DNA from: Mycolicibacterium moriokaense
Lineage (GTDB): Bacteria > Actinomycetota > Actinomycetes > Mycobacteriales > Mycobacteriaceae
Assembly (NCBI RefSeq): GCF_003201655.1
Contig: NZ_QJJU01000007.1
Location: forward strand, 124,001-188,000
Direction of reading: 5' to 3'
DNA: 64,000 nucleotides
Part shown: positions 16,736-25,058 of the stretch, piece by piece
Layout of the letters: every line of letters begins with the position of its first letter
How positions within the stretch are numbered: the first letter of the stretch is position 1
Program-made: the position numbers and the translations under genes
The notes under the pieces: model-generated
The model's input: the letters and a program-made list of their open reading frames with translations, nothing else
Databases searched by the model: none
What the model was told of the DNA's origin: nothing

Positions 16736-18225
16736 CGGAAGTCCATCCAGTGCCCGTGCGGAGTGAAACCCAGCAAGAAGGGAATCTCGATGCGGCACAC
16801 TGGCCCAGCGCTGATGTCGTCGGTATCGAATATGACAAATTCGCCGAGGTTTTCGGTCCAGCGAGAGATCGGAACCATGAGATAACCGTCGCCCTCTGGC
16901 GCATCGGGCGTGCGAGGCACGAACGTGGGTTCCATGACCAACGAGGGTCGGTCGTGGCGCAGCCGGTACTCCTGCTCGGCGCCGGTGTCGATGTCACGGA
17001 TGACGAGGCTGTGCATGCGCATCCCATTGCCGCGTGCCTCCCCGCCGATCAAATATCCCCATCGGTGGCCGCGGCCGTAGAAACGTTCGTCGACCTTCGG
17101 CAATTCGACCGGCCGGTCGTCGAGCAGCTCCGACTTCACGCTGCCGGAATCCAGATCGACGGTCCATCGCCCGAGAGTGCTTCGCGCCAGATTGAAGAAC
17201 AGCGCGACGTCCTCGCCCTGGAAGCCGTCGATATCCAATGGGAACGGTGGACGCTCGAAGATCGGTCCATCCAAGCTGAGCGTATTGCCGACGACATTTG
17301 CCGCCAGCGTATGCATGATGTACTGCGGCTCGATCTCTGCGGTGATCCAACGGATTTCGCCGTGTTCGATGTCGTGTCGCGGCACCAGCGCCAGCGTGAT
17401 TGGAAGGTCGGGTTGCCATCCCTGCACCGAAAGACCACGCGCGACGCGACCTGGATCGAACGCGAAGCCCTGGAACGGTAAAACCATCCAATCTGGGGTG
17501 AGCCACATGTCGTGGACCTCAGAGCAATACGGCGCATCCCACAGCTCGCGCGACGTCACCGAGCCATCTGGGTACACCACATTGACCGTCACGAACGGCG
17601 GTCGGTCGCTGTAGGACCAGCCATAAAGTGTGCCGCTCGCGGCATCCCACTTCGGGTGCGCGGTGAATGCGGCGTCGCCGTATCCGGCCTGGTCGAAGAT
17701 TCCGCGGGCCAACTGGGGAGACCACGGCACGATCCCGCGCGTTTCCAGGGTGATCGGATCCAGAGCCACGGGCGGACCGCCTTGTTCACCTGACGCCAGA
17801 ATTTCGCCGGCGAACGGAAAGCAGTTGATGTTGTTGGTGCCCTGTGGAATTCCCCGGGTCGCTTGGTCTTGAAGGGCGGGACCGAACCCGATGTTGCGCC
17901 AATCGCTCCATTCGCCGTCGGCCCACCGGAACATGGCGCGCCCGTGCCGTTCTTCGAGGAGGTATTTGGGTGTGCGGACCCAGCGATTGCGGAAGTCGGC
18001 TCGGCCGTTCTCCAATGTCAGGCCCTGCACCATGCCGTCCATCGCCAGCAGGCCATTGCCGCCTTGGTGCGTCGGCCGTTTGAACGTCGGTCCGACGCGG
18101 TAGAAGCCGCCAGCCAGATCTTTCGGTATCTCGCCGTGGGTTGTCACACAGTCCTCGACCGTCGCCTCGAAGCGCATCGGACGAAACGCCCCAGCAAGTA
18201 CCGGAGCAGCGGGCATCATCACCAT
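16732..18225 (-). CDS. Carotenoid/stilbene cleavage oxygenase (RPE65 family)
   Basis: The 497-residue product is a seven-bladed beta-propeller dioxygenase. The four iron-ligand histidines are readable as His190 (TAHPKWD), His238 (EVHDMWL), His305 (IMHTLAAN) and a C-terminal His in TPHGHWMDF (490/492). The N-terminus has the family pattern IPKDLAGGFYRVGPTFKRP and the GNGLLAMDGMVQGL segment. It would cleave a C=C bond of a carotenoid, apocarotenoid or stilbene with O2, using non-heme iron(II). It lies in an operon with a FadE and opposite a GntR regulator. The ATG is 6 nt from a TATACT -10, so the message may be leaderless. Confidence 0.92.
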   Translation of the reverse strand: MVMMPAAPVLAGAFRPMRFEATVEDCVTTHGEIPKDLAGGFYRVGPTFKRPTHQGGNGLLAMDGMVQGLTLENGRADFRNRWVRTPKYLLEERHGRAMFRWADGEWSDWRNIGFGPALQDQATRGIPQGTNNINCFPFAGEILASGEQGGPPVALDPITLETRGIVPWSPQLARGIFDQAGYGDAAFTAHPKWDAASGTLYGWSYSDRPPFVTVNVVYPDGSVTSRELWDAPYCSEVHDMWLTPDWMVLPFQGFAFDPGRVARGLSVQGWQPDLPITLALVPRHDIEHGEIRWITAEIEPQYIMHTLAANVVGNTLSLDGPIFERPPFPLDIDGFQGEDVALFFNLARSTLGRWTVDLDSGSVKSELLDDRPVELPKVDERFYGRGHRWGYLIGGEARGNGMRMHSLVIRDIDTGAEQEYRLRHDRPSLVMEPTFVPRTPDAPEGDGYLMVPISRWTENLGEFVIFDTDDISAGPVCRIEIPFLLGFTPHGHWMDFR

Positions 18226-18227
18226 CG

Positions 18228-18243
18228 ACTTAGTATACTAAGT
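18228..18243. promoter_or_regulatory. Perfect 16-bp palindrome holding both divergent -10 elements and probable GntR operator
   Basis: The sequence ACTTAGTATACTAAGT is a perfect palindrome in the 21-bp gap between the oxygenase and GntR starts. Its centre reads TATACT on both strands. The plus-strand hexamer (18234-18239) is 7 nt from the GntR ATG; the minus-strand hexamer (18237-18232) is 6 nt from the oxygenase ATG. That is the spacing of leaderless mycobacterial promoters, so repressor binding here would block both. Confidence 0.75.
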
Positions 18244-18246
18244 GTC

Positions 18247-18984
18247 ATGGTGATGGCAAAACCCTCCCGTGCGCCCGACGTCGTCGCGGGGGTCCTGCGT
18301 CGCCGCATCCTTGGCGGTGAACTGGAGCCGGGGGATTCACTTCCGCCCGAAAGCGAACTGATCAGCCAGTTCGGTGTCAGCCGCGAGACCGTCCGGGTCG
18401 CGCTTCGACTGCTCGACGCCGAGGGGCTAACCGCCACAAGTCAGGGCCGCAGTGGTGTCCGCATCTGTCACCCCGAGCCGGAGCGCGTCGCGCGTTCGCT
18501 GGTGCAGATGCTGACGCTCACGGGCGCCACCTGGGGCGACTTGCTTTCCTTCCGGAAGATGCTCGAGCCCGCCGCTGCTGCGCACGTCGCCGACCACGCC
18601 TCACCGGGTGAGCGTGCGGCGATCGCCGAAGTCGCAGAGCGCGGTATCGCCCCCGATGGCGCGGACTATCACGAATTTCACGACCTGCTGGTGCAAGCAA
18701 GCGGCAACCCGATCCTGACCACCGTTCTCGCGGCTGTCGAACAAGCCGTCCGCTGGGCGGCGGCGGAGCAGGACATCACGCAGTACGACCGTGAGGAGGC
18801 GGCGCGATCACACCGCGCGATCGCTAAGGCGATCGCGGCGGGGGATGCGGGTAAAGCCGAACGCCGGATGCGTCTACATCTCGACGCCGCGCTGGCGCAC
18901 GTCGAAGCATCTGGACTGTTGTCCGAGCCGATGATCCCACCGTCGCGCTGGCGCGGCGACAACTCTGATCTTCCGTGGCGTTGA
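18247..18984 (+). CDS. GntR/FadR-family transcriptional regulator
   Basis: The 245-residue product has an N-terminal winged helix (VVAGVLRRRILGGELEPGDS; LPPESELISQFGVSRETVRV; LLDAEGLTATSQGRSGVRI, about 12-75). An FCD-type all-helical sensor domain follows, with metal/ligand-type residues in DYHEFHDLLVQASGN and ARSHRAIAKAI. FCD regulators bind small organic acids or CoA esters. The start ATG 18247 directly follows the palindrome at 18228-18243, and the frame is open upstream only as antisense to the oxygenase. It is expected to repress itself and the oxygenase/FadE operon until the pathway ligand appears. Confidence 0.9.
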   Translation: MVMAKPSRAPDVVAGVLRRRILGGELEPGDSLPPESELISQFGVSRETVRVALRLLDAEGLTATSQGRSGVRICHPEPERVARSLVQMLTLTGATWGDLLSFRKMLEPAAAAHVADHASPGERAAIAEVAERGIAPDGADYHEFHDLLVQASGNPILTTVLAAVEQAVRWAAAEQDITQYDREEAARSHRAIAKAIAAGDAGKAERRMRLHLDAALAHVEASGLLSEPMIPPSRWRGDNSDLPWR

Positions 18985-18989
18985 TCGCG

Positions 18990-21899
18990 CTACCAGCCCT
19001 CGGTCAGCACCCGGTCCAGCGTGTCGGCGTAGAAGTCCGCCGCCTCGACGTCAATGCATAACGGCGGCTTGGTTTTCAGGATGTTCTGGTGGTCGCCGGT
19101 GGGCTGGATAACTACCCCGAGTTCGAGCATGCGGTCGCAGATCGCCGACGTCTCCTCGGTCGCGGGTTCCAAGGTTTCGCGGTCGCGGACCATTTCGACG
19201 CCAAGGTAGAGGCCGACGCCGTGCACGGTGCCGATGATCGGGTGCTTGTCGTGCAGCGCCTGCAGCCTCGCCTTGAGATGGGCGCCGACGCGTGCGGCGT
19301 TCTCCTGCAGTCCTTCGTCACGAAGCACGTCGAGGACGGTCATCCCGATCGCGCACGACAACGGACTGCCGCCGGTCGAGGAGAAGAAATAGCCCTGCGA
19401 GCGGAACCCGTCGGCGACCGCGCGGTTGGTGATCACCGCACCGAGCGGATAGCCGTTGCCCGTCGACTTGGCGATCGAGATGATGTCGGGCACCGCATCC
19501 TGCTGCATGAAACCCCAGAACCAATGGCCGAGACGGCCATACCCGACCTGCACCTCATCAGAGATCGCTAGCCCTCCGGCCGCCCGCACCGCTGCATACA
19601 CCTGCTGCAGATAGCCGTCCGGCAGCGCCATGCCACCTGCATTGCCGTACACGCTCTCGCAGATGAACGCCGCCGGGGCGCGGCCGTCGGCCACCAGTTG
19701 CTCGATCTGCCGCACCGCCTCGCCCGCGTACTTCGCGGCCTCGGCGCCGCGGTACTTACCGCGAAAGCTGTTGGGCGACTCGACCGTATGAACCCAATCC
19801 GGCCGGGTGGCAAGAGCATTGGGGTTGTCGGCGATCGACGTCGAGACCGCGTCCGTGCCGAACGTCCAGCCGTGATAGGCCTCGCGGACTGCGACCACAT
19901 CGCGCCTGCCGGTCGCGGCCGTCGCGAGCCGGATCGCCAGATCGCTTGCCTCCGAGCCGGAGTTGACCAGAAAGACCGTGTTCAGCGGGTCGGGCAACAT
20001 GGCGGCCAGCCGCTCGCTGAACTCGACCACCGCCGAGTAGTTGAACCGTGAATTCGTGTTGAGCCTGCGCAGTTGACTTGCTGCGGTATCGGCGATGCGC
20101 GGATGCGCATGGCCCAGCACCGTCACGTTGTTGACCATGTCGAGGTAGGTGCGACCGGCGGTCGACATCAGGTAATGCCGCATGCCCCGCTCGATTTGCG
20201 GCGGTTCGCGATAGTAAAACTCCTGCACGGGAGCAAAACTCGCATCGCGCCGCGACAATAGGTCGCCGGCGTCGGGCACTTCCACGGCGGGCAGTCCGAG
20301 CAGTGGTCGCGGGTCGCGGGTCAGCGCCAGCCAGCCGGGCGCTATCTCGGACTGGACGAACAACGGCGCCGCGGGTGCGCCGACCGGCCGCACGCCGACT
20401 TCTACCCACTGGCCCGCCGGTGCTTCGGCCAACTGCTGACCGGCACTCACTTGGCCCGACGCCTGCACGTCCACCCCGGCCAGTGTCAACTCGTACTCGG
20501 CGCCACGGAGTGTGGACCCGTCAACGTCGCCGTCCCATGGTGCGACCATCGGTGTCGAGGAAGCCGCCCACAAGCTGATGCCGGTCGCGACGACGTCGGG
20601 GCTCTCCTGGCTGAGCTTGAGGCTCCGGCTCAGACGTGCCTGCCCATGCTGGGTGACAACGAGCAGCGCACCGTCTTGTACTGCCGCCCTGGCCAATTCG
20701 TCCTCGAAACCCACCTTCAGCGAGCCGTTGTCGGATAACGCGAAGTCATAGACGTCTGACGTGGTGGCCAGGTCGAGCGTCACCACCGAGGCGGGGTCCA
20801 CGTCGACAAGCGACCCGGTTACGGGACCCGGCTGCGACGCCAGTCCGAGATCGGCCCGGATCACCTCGGTCATCACGTCGATCGGAATCGAGGCGGCCTG
20901 CTCGAACATTCGCCGCTCGCCGCCGGATTGATCGGTCAGGTATGGGTTGTCGGGATCCAGCATCGCCTGCTGCGCGCCGCTGACGAGGAGCACCGCGGTC
21001 CGCAACACCAGCAGCGGCCACACCGCGTCCACCTCAACCGTGGTCAGCGGCCGTATGGCGTGAAACGCCCGCACCGCAGGAAGGATCGACGTCGGATCGG
21101 TGCCTGGGTGGCCAAGCACTGACGACGCCGTGATCGCCAGCTCTGACACCGCCCAGCTGTCGGACAGGTCGCCGAAGTCGATGATCCCGTCCGGATGCGG
21201 AGTGCCGCCGGCCGTTCGCGACACAACGACGTTCGCGTCGGTCATGTCCAGATGAACGGCCTGCCGCGGCAGGTCGTCGGCGAGCGATGCGATCCGCGTC
21301 CACGCATCGCGCGCGGTCGCCTCGATCCGTGCCCGCTGGACGGGGTCGGCGACATGCGAAATCAGTTCCGCCACAATGTCGGTGCCGTAGCGCAGATCCC
21401 ATTGCAGGACGCGGTCAAGGCCGGGATGGCTGAAGCCGTCGAGCGCCCGGCTGACCCGCCCGGCCACCTCACCAAGCCCAGCGATCGCGGTCGGCGACAG
21501 ATAGCCTGAATCCTGCAGCGTCCCGCCTGGCAGGTATCGCAGCAACCGCACATATGCGGTTCCATCGACCAATCCGGTGATGGCAGTGCACTTTTGGCCG
21601 GAAAGGTTCGGCACCCCCACCGCGACGCGCAATGTCGGCTCGGCCTCGGCGATCCGGTCGGCCGCCAGATCCTGGGCTTCGATTTCGGTTGCGTTGAACG
21701 CCGGATTGGCGATCTTCAGCACCCCAACGACTTCACCGTCGGGACCATTGACCACGAAATTCTTGTCCTGCTGGCTGCCAAGCGACGTTGCGCGCGCGCG
21801 GAGTCCGTAATGCGAGGCGAGGATGTCCTCGGCCTGTACCTCGCTTACTTGAGGCGCCGGGAGCTCCGGTGCCTCAAGGAAATTGAAACCGACGCTCAC
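18990..21899 (-). CDS. Fusion: APH-type kinase domain, central domain and class III aminotransferase
   Basis: The 969-residue product has three parts. Residues about 20-350 are an aminoglycoside-phosphotransferase/homoserine-kinase-like fold with HLDMTDANVVV (the HxDxxxxN loop) and IDFGDLSDS. Residues about 380-545 form a beta-rich M23/biotinyl-like domain. Residues about 560-969 are a class III PLP aminotransferase with a PLP lysine at Lys811 (SIAKSTGNGYPLGAV) and AISDEVQVGYGR. Similar fusions in other bacteria resemble hydroxylysine kinase plus phospholyase (AGXT2L) pairs, suggesting phosphorylation of an amino-alcohol followed by PLP-dependent elimination or transamination. It overlaps the upstream hydrolase by 4 bp. 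The substrate is unknown. Confidence 0.87.
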   Translation of the reverse strand: MSVGFNFLEAPELPAPQVSEVQAEDILASHYGLRARATSLGSQQDKNFVVNGPDGEVVGVLKIANPAFNATEIEAQDLAADRIAEAEPTLRVAVGVPNLSGQKCTAITGLVDGTAYVRLLRYLPGGTLQDSGYLSPTAIAGLGEVAGRVSRALDGFSHPGLDRVLQWDLRYGTDIVAELISHVADPVQRARIEATARDAWTRIASLADDLPRQAVHLDMTDANVVVSRTAGGTPHPDGIIDFGDLSDSWAVSELAITASSVLGHPGTDPTSILPAVRAFHAIRPLTTVEVDAVWPLLVLRTAVLLVSGAQQAMLDPDNPYLTDQSGGERRMFEQAASIPIDVMTEVIRADLGLASQPGPVTGSLVDVDPASVVTLDLATTSDVYDFALSDNGSLKVGFEDELARAAVQDGALLVVTQHGQARLSRSLKLSQESPDVVATGISLWAASSTPMVAPWDGDVDGSTLRGAEYELTLAGVDVQASGQVSAGQQLAEAPAGQWVEVGVRPVGAPAAPLFVQSEIAPGWLALTRDPRPLLGLPAVEVPDAGDLLSRRDASFAPVQEFYYREPPQIERGMRHYLMSTAGRTYLDMVNNVTVLGHAHPRIADTAASQLRRLNTNSRFNYSAVVEFSERLAAMLPDPLNTVFLVNSGSEASDLAIRLATAATGRRDVVAVREAYHGWTFGTDAVSTSIADNPNALATRPDWVHTVESPNSFRGKYRGAEAAKYAGEAVRQIEQLVADGRAPAAFICESVYGNAGGMALPDGYLQQVYAAVRAAGGLAISDEVQVGYGRLGHWFWGFMQQDAVPDIISIAKSTGNGYPLGAVITNRAVADGFRSQGYFFSSTGGSPLSCAIGMTVLDVLRDEGLQENAARVGAHLKARLQALHDKHPIIGTVHGVGLYLGVEMVRDRETLEPATEETSAICDRMLELGVVIQPTGDHQNILKTKPPLCIDVEAADFYADTLDRVLTEGW

Positions 21900-22759
21900 C
21901 GACTCACGAACTGCACGACAGCGTCGGAGAACGCGTCGTTGTCGTCACCGGCGGCGGTGTGGCCCGCGTCGGACAATTCCACAAACTCGGCGTTGGGCAC
22001 CTTGGCCAGGAAGTCCTTGACGCCCTGGGGGCTCACCACGTCGGAGAGCTTGCCCCGAATCAACAGGATGGGGATTGTCAGGTCGGCCACAGACTGCTCG
22101 AGCTTCTGCATCCGGACGAACCTGTCGTCATCGGGCGCGGTCAGAAACGCCGGGTCCCAGTGCCAGTACCACCGGCCATCACGGAGCCGCAGGTTCTTCT
22201 TCAGCCCCTCCGGACTGCGTGGCTTCGTCCGATACGGCAGGTAGGCCGCAACCGCATCGGCCGCCTCTTCGAGCGTCTCGAAACCGTTCACGCCGCTGGC
22301 CATGAAATCGCGGATGCGGGCGCTGCCGTTTTTGTCATAGCGCGGCACGACGTCGACAAGGACCAGCTTGGTCACCTTCTCAGGCCCTGCGACGTCCGCG
22401 ACGAGCATCCCGGTCATTCCGCCCATGCTGGCGCCGATCAGTATCACCGGGCGTCCGATCTGATCGAGCACGGCCAGCGTGTCGGCGCACAGCGAATCGA
22501 CCGTGTAGTTCGCGTTGGGCGCCCGGTCGCTGTCGCCGTGTCCGCGGCTGTCAAGGGCGACCACGTGGAAGCCCTCATCGGCGAGGATCTGGCCGGTGTT
22601 CTTCCAGGAGAACCGGTTCTGCCCGCCGCCGTGGAGCATCAAGATTGACGGCCGCCCGGCCGCAGATGGCGCTCCGCGGTTCCATTCGTCGGCAACCAGA
22701 ACGACATCGTCGACTCCGCGAAACTTCACTGTCTGCGAATCGCTGCTTGTAGTGCTCAC
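21896..22759 (-). CDS. Alpha/beta hydrolase
   Basis: The 287-residue product shows LMLHGGGQNRFSWKN (oxyanion loop), VVALDSRGHGDSDRA, the nucleophile Ser in LIGASMGGMTGML, an acid Asp in LLIRGKLSDVVSP and the catalytic His in LSDAGHTAAGDDND. All three catalytic residues are present, so it should be an active serine hydrolase (esterase, lactonase or C-C hydrolase). It is first in a two-gene operon: its stop overlaps the start of the 969-residue aminotransferase fusion, so it may release or process that enzyme's substrate. It is divergent from a TetR gene across 99 bp. Confidence 0.9.
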   Translation of the reverse strand: MSTTSSDSQTVKFRGVDDVVLVADEWNRGAPSAAGRPSILMLHGGGQNRFSWKNTGQILADEGFHVVALDSRGHGDSDRAPNANYTVDSLCADTLAVLDQIGRPVILIGASMGGMTGMLVADVAGPEKVTKLVLVDVVPRYDKNGSARIRDFMASGVNGFETLEEAADAVAAYLPYRTKPRSPEGLKKNLRLRDGRWYWHWDPAFLTAPDDDRFVRMQKLEQSVADLTIPILLIRGKLSDVVSPQGVKDFLAKVPNAEFVELSDAGHTAAGDDNDAFSDAVVQFVSR

Positions 22760-22858
22760 GGACGTCCTCTCGACTGGCCAGGCACCTGACGTTACCCAGA
22801 GGGCATTTGCACCGATCTTCGACCCGGCTGGTGTGCGGGATCCCTAGACTTTGCGATC

Positions 22859-23461
22859 GTGCAGCCCGACACCGCCAATGACCACGACCGCGGCTGCATC
22901 ATCGAGGCTGCATACGACTGCCTTTACGAGCCGCACAGCGGTCCGATCCCGGTTGCCGCGATCCTGCAGCGCGCCGGGGTGTCCACCCGGGCGTTCTATC
23001 GTCACTTCGAATCCAAGGACGCGCTGTTTCTGGCGATGCTGCGGCAGGAGAGCGACGCGTTGGCCGGCCGGCTCGACCGCATCCTCGGCGAGGTGTCCGG
23101 CGCGCCCGCGGACCAGCTCAAGGCGTGGATCGACCACATGTTCGGGTGGATGCACGACGCGGAGACGCGGATGCATCTAACGGTGATCGATTCCGACGAG
23201 GTCCGCGTCGCGAAGGGATACCGCGAAACCCGCGAGCAAGCGCACGCCGATCGCGAACGCTCGCTGGTCGAGATCCTGCGGAACGGCAGGGACGATGGCT
23301 CGTTCCCGCTGGCCGACCCCGAACGTGACGCGGTGGCCATCAGCGCCGTCGTCAGCCGCGTGATGGTCGACCAGTCGCTGGGTGACGAGCAACGACTTCA
23401 GCGGTCACTGAACTGGCTGCTGGAGTTCGCGTTGCGTGCGCTCGGCGCTATCCGGCGATGA
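22859..23461 (+). CDS. TetR-family regulator
   Basis: The 200-residue product has an N-terminal TetR helix-turn-helix (IIEAAYDCLYEPHSGPIPVA; ILQRAGVSTRAFYRHFESKD) and an all-helical ligand domain. It starts at GTG 22859. The final residues YDC and the recognition helix VSTRAFYRHF are typical. It is divergent from the hydrolase/aminotransferase operon and 58 bp upstream of a VOC gene in the same direction, so either could be its target. The mce operon starts 830 bp downstream after the VOC gene and may be independent of it. Confidence 0.87.
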   Translation: MQPDTANDHDRGCIIEAAYDCLYEPHSGPIPVAAILQRAGVSTRAFYRHFESKDALFLAMLRQESDALAGRLDRILGEVSGAPADQLKAWIDHMFGWMHDAETRMHLTVIDSDEVRVAKGYRETREQAHADRERSLVEILRNGRDDGSFPLADPERDAVAISAVVSRVMVDQSLGDEQRLQRSLNWLLEFALRALGAIRR

Positions 23462-23518
23462 GTTTGGGACGTCGGCCCTGTCAGTACCGGGAAAGCCGCC
23501 CTGACAAGAGGAGTCGCA

Positions 23519-23992
23519 ATGCCGTCCATCACACCGTCGCTCTGGTTCGATAACAACCTCGAGGAAGCCGCGCAGTTCTACACTTCGATCTTCCCGAACT
23601 CGACGATCGAGGCGTTGCACCGATACAACGACGCCGGGCCGGGCACCCCCGGTGATGTGGTGTACGGGGTATTCGTGCTCGACGGCCACCGGTTCCTGGC
23701 CATCAACGGCGGGCCTGCGTTTCAGTTCACCGAGGCGGTGTCGTTGATGGTCGAGTGCAAGGACCAGGACGAGGTCGACTACTACTGGGACAGACTGGTC
23801 GACGGCGGCGAAGAGTCGCAGTGCGGCTGGCTCAAGGACCGATTCGGGCTGAGCTGGCAGATCACCCCGACCCGGCTGTTCGAGCTGCAGGAGGACCCCG
23901 ACTCGGCCCGCGCCACCGCCGCGACCAAGGCCATGCACGGCATGCGCAAGATCGTCATCGCCGAACTCGAGGACGCCGTCCACGACGCCTGA
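23519..23992 (+). CDS. VOC-superfamily protein (PhnB-like)
   Basis: The 157-residue product MPSITPSLWFDNNLEEAAQF, then FPNSTIEALHRYNDAG and GHRFLAINGGPAFQFTEAVS, is the PhnB/3-demethylubiquinone-methyltransferase-like branch of the vicinal-oxygen-chelate fold. The signature CGWLKDRFGLSWQITP is typical of that branch. These proteins bind a small ligand or metal in a beta-alpha-beta-beta-beta dimer; most have no proven reaction. A good ribosome site (aagaggag) precedes ATG 23519. It likely shares a transcript with the upstream TetR. Confidence 0.85.
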   Translation: MPSITPSLWFDNNLEEAAQFYTSIFPNSTIEALHRYNDAGPGTPGDVVYGVFVLDGHRFLAINGGPAFQFTEAVSLMVECKDQDEVDYYWDRLVDGGEESQCGWLKDRFGLSWQITPTRLFELQEDPDSARATAATKAMHGMRKIVIAELEDAVHDA

Positions 23993-24290
23993 GCTGCTGC
24001 TGGCCGATTTGCCCTTATCGCGTTGAGATATGCATCGACGCGGAGAAGTGTTTGCTGAACCGGGTCAGGTCCGCTGACGTATGGCGTGCCTGAGAGTGAC
24101 TTGGTCCTGCGTCGGATGGTCAAAGTGGTGCACGTCACCACTGGGCAGCTTGTGTTGCCCGGCCAGAAATCGGTGATGTACGGTTCTGCGGCGTCCTCCC
24201 GTGCAACACTCACACCTTGCGAGCACGGGTTGTTCGTCTGAGGGATCAGCTGCCTATGGCGGTGAGGAGAACGCGAGGGAGGACCCGGTA
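23993..24290 (+). promoter_or_regulatory. mce operon upstream region
   Basis: This 298-bp gap holds the mce promoter region and no supported ORF. The main feature is the inverted repeat at 24124-24142, listed separately. It is followed by a hairpin with GGGCA/TGCCC arms just after 24142. No convincing -35/-10 pair could be fixed by eye. A gggaggac ribosome site precedes the yrbEA start. Confidence 0.5.
24124..24142. promoter_or_regulatory. 19-bp inverted repeat upstream of mce operon
   Basis: AGTGGTG-CACGT-CACCACT has perfect 7-bp arms and sits about 150 bp upstream of yrbEA, a plausible operator for a TetR or GntR mce regulator. It does not match the KstR consensus. Binding partner unknown. 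Confidence 0.55.
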
Positions 24291-25058
24291 ATGGTCGCTT
24301 CCAACGTCATTGCCAAGCCGGTGCGCGGCGTCGGCGGCTTCTATGCCATGGCGCTCGACACCTTCGTGGCGATGTTCCGGCCGCCGTTCGCGTGGCGCGA
24401 ATTCATCTCACAGTCTTGGTTTGTCGCGCGGGTGTCGATTGTGCCGACCCTGATGCTCACGATTCCCTACACGGTGTTGCTGACGTTCACGTTCAACATC
24501 CTGCTCACCGAGTTCGGCGCCGCGGACTTCTCCGGCACGGGCGCGGCCCTTGGCACCGTTAGGCAGATCGGACCGATCGTGACCGTGTTGGTGGTGGCCG
24601 GTGCCGGGGCAACCGCGATGTGCGCCGACCTCGGCGCGCGCACCATCCGCGAAGAGCTTGACGCGCTGCGAGTGATGGGCGTCAATCCCATTCAGGCGCT
24701 TGTCGTTCCGCGCGTGCTGGCCGCCACGTTGGTGTCGCTGGCACTGGCAGCGACGGTGATCCTTGTCGGCCTTGCCGGCGCATACCTATTCTGCGTTTAC
24801 ATCCAGCACGTCTCGCCTGGTGCCTTCGCGGCCGGCATGACGCTGCTGATCGGCGCCGTAGACGTCACGATCGCGCTGGCGAAGGCGGCGTTGTTCGGGC
24901 TCTCTGCCGGCTTGATCGCCTGCTACAAGGGCATTTCCGTGGCCGGTGGTCCGGCGGGAGTCGGAAACGCGGTCAACGAAACCGTGGTGTTCACCTTCAT
25001 GGCGCTGTTCGCGATCAATGTCGTCGCAACCGCCGTCGCCGTGAAGGTGGCGACGTGA
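24291..25058 (+). CDS. Mce transporter permease YrbEA
   Basis: The 255-residue permease is the MlaE-type subunit of the Mce lipid importer. About five to six membrane helices and the conserved cytoplasmic ARTIREELDALRVMGVNPIQ coupling segment (ATPase contact) are clear, as is GLIACYKGISVAGGPAGVGN. With YrbEB it forms the inner-membrane channel that works with an MceG-type ATPase encoded elsewhere. ATG 24291 is used because a gggaggac site precedes it; the frame opens earlier without support. It overlaps yrbEB by a GTGA. Wording such as ELDALRVMGINPIQ is reminiscent of the mce3-type paralogue, but the mce number cannot be fixed from sequence alone. Confidence 0.93.
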   Translation: MVASNVIAKPVRGVGGFYAMALDTFVAMFRPPFAWREFISQSWFVARVSIVPTLMLTIPYTVLLTFTFNILLTEFGAADFSGTGAALGTVRQIGPIVTVLVVAGAGATAMCADLGARTIREELDALRVMGVNPIQALVVPRVLAATLVSLALAATVILVGLAGAYLFCVYIQHVSPGAFAAGMTLLIGAVDVTIALAKAALFGLSAGLIACYKGISVAGGPAGVGNAVNETVVFTFMALFAINVVATAVAVKVAT

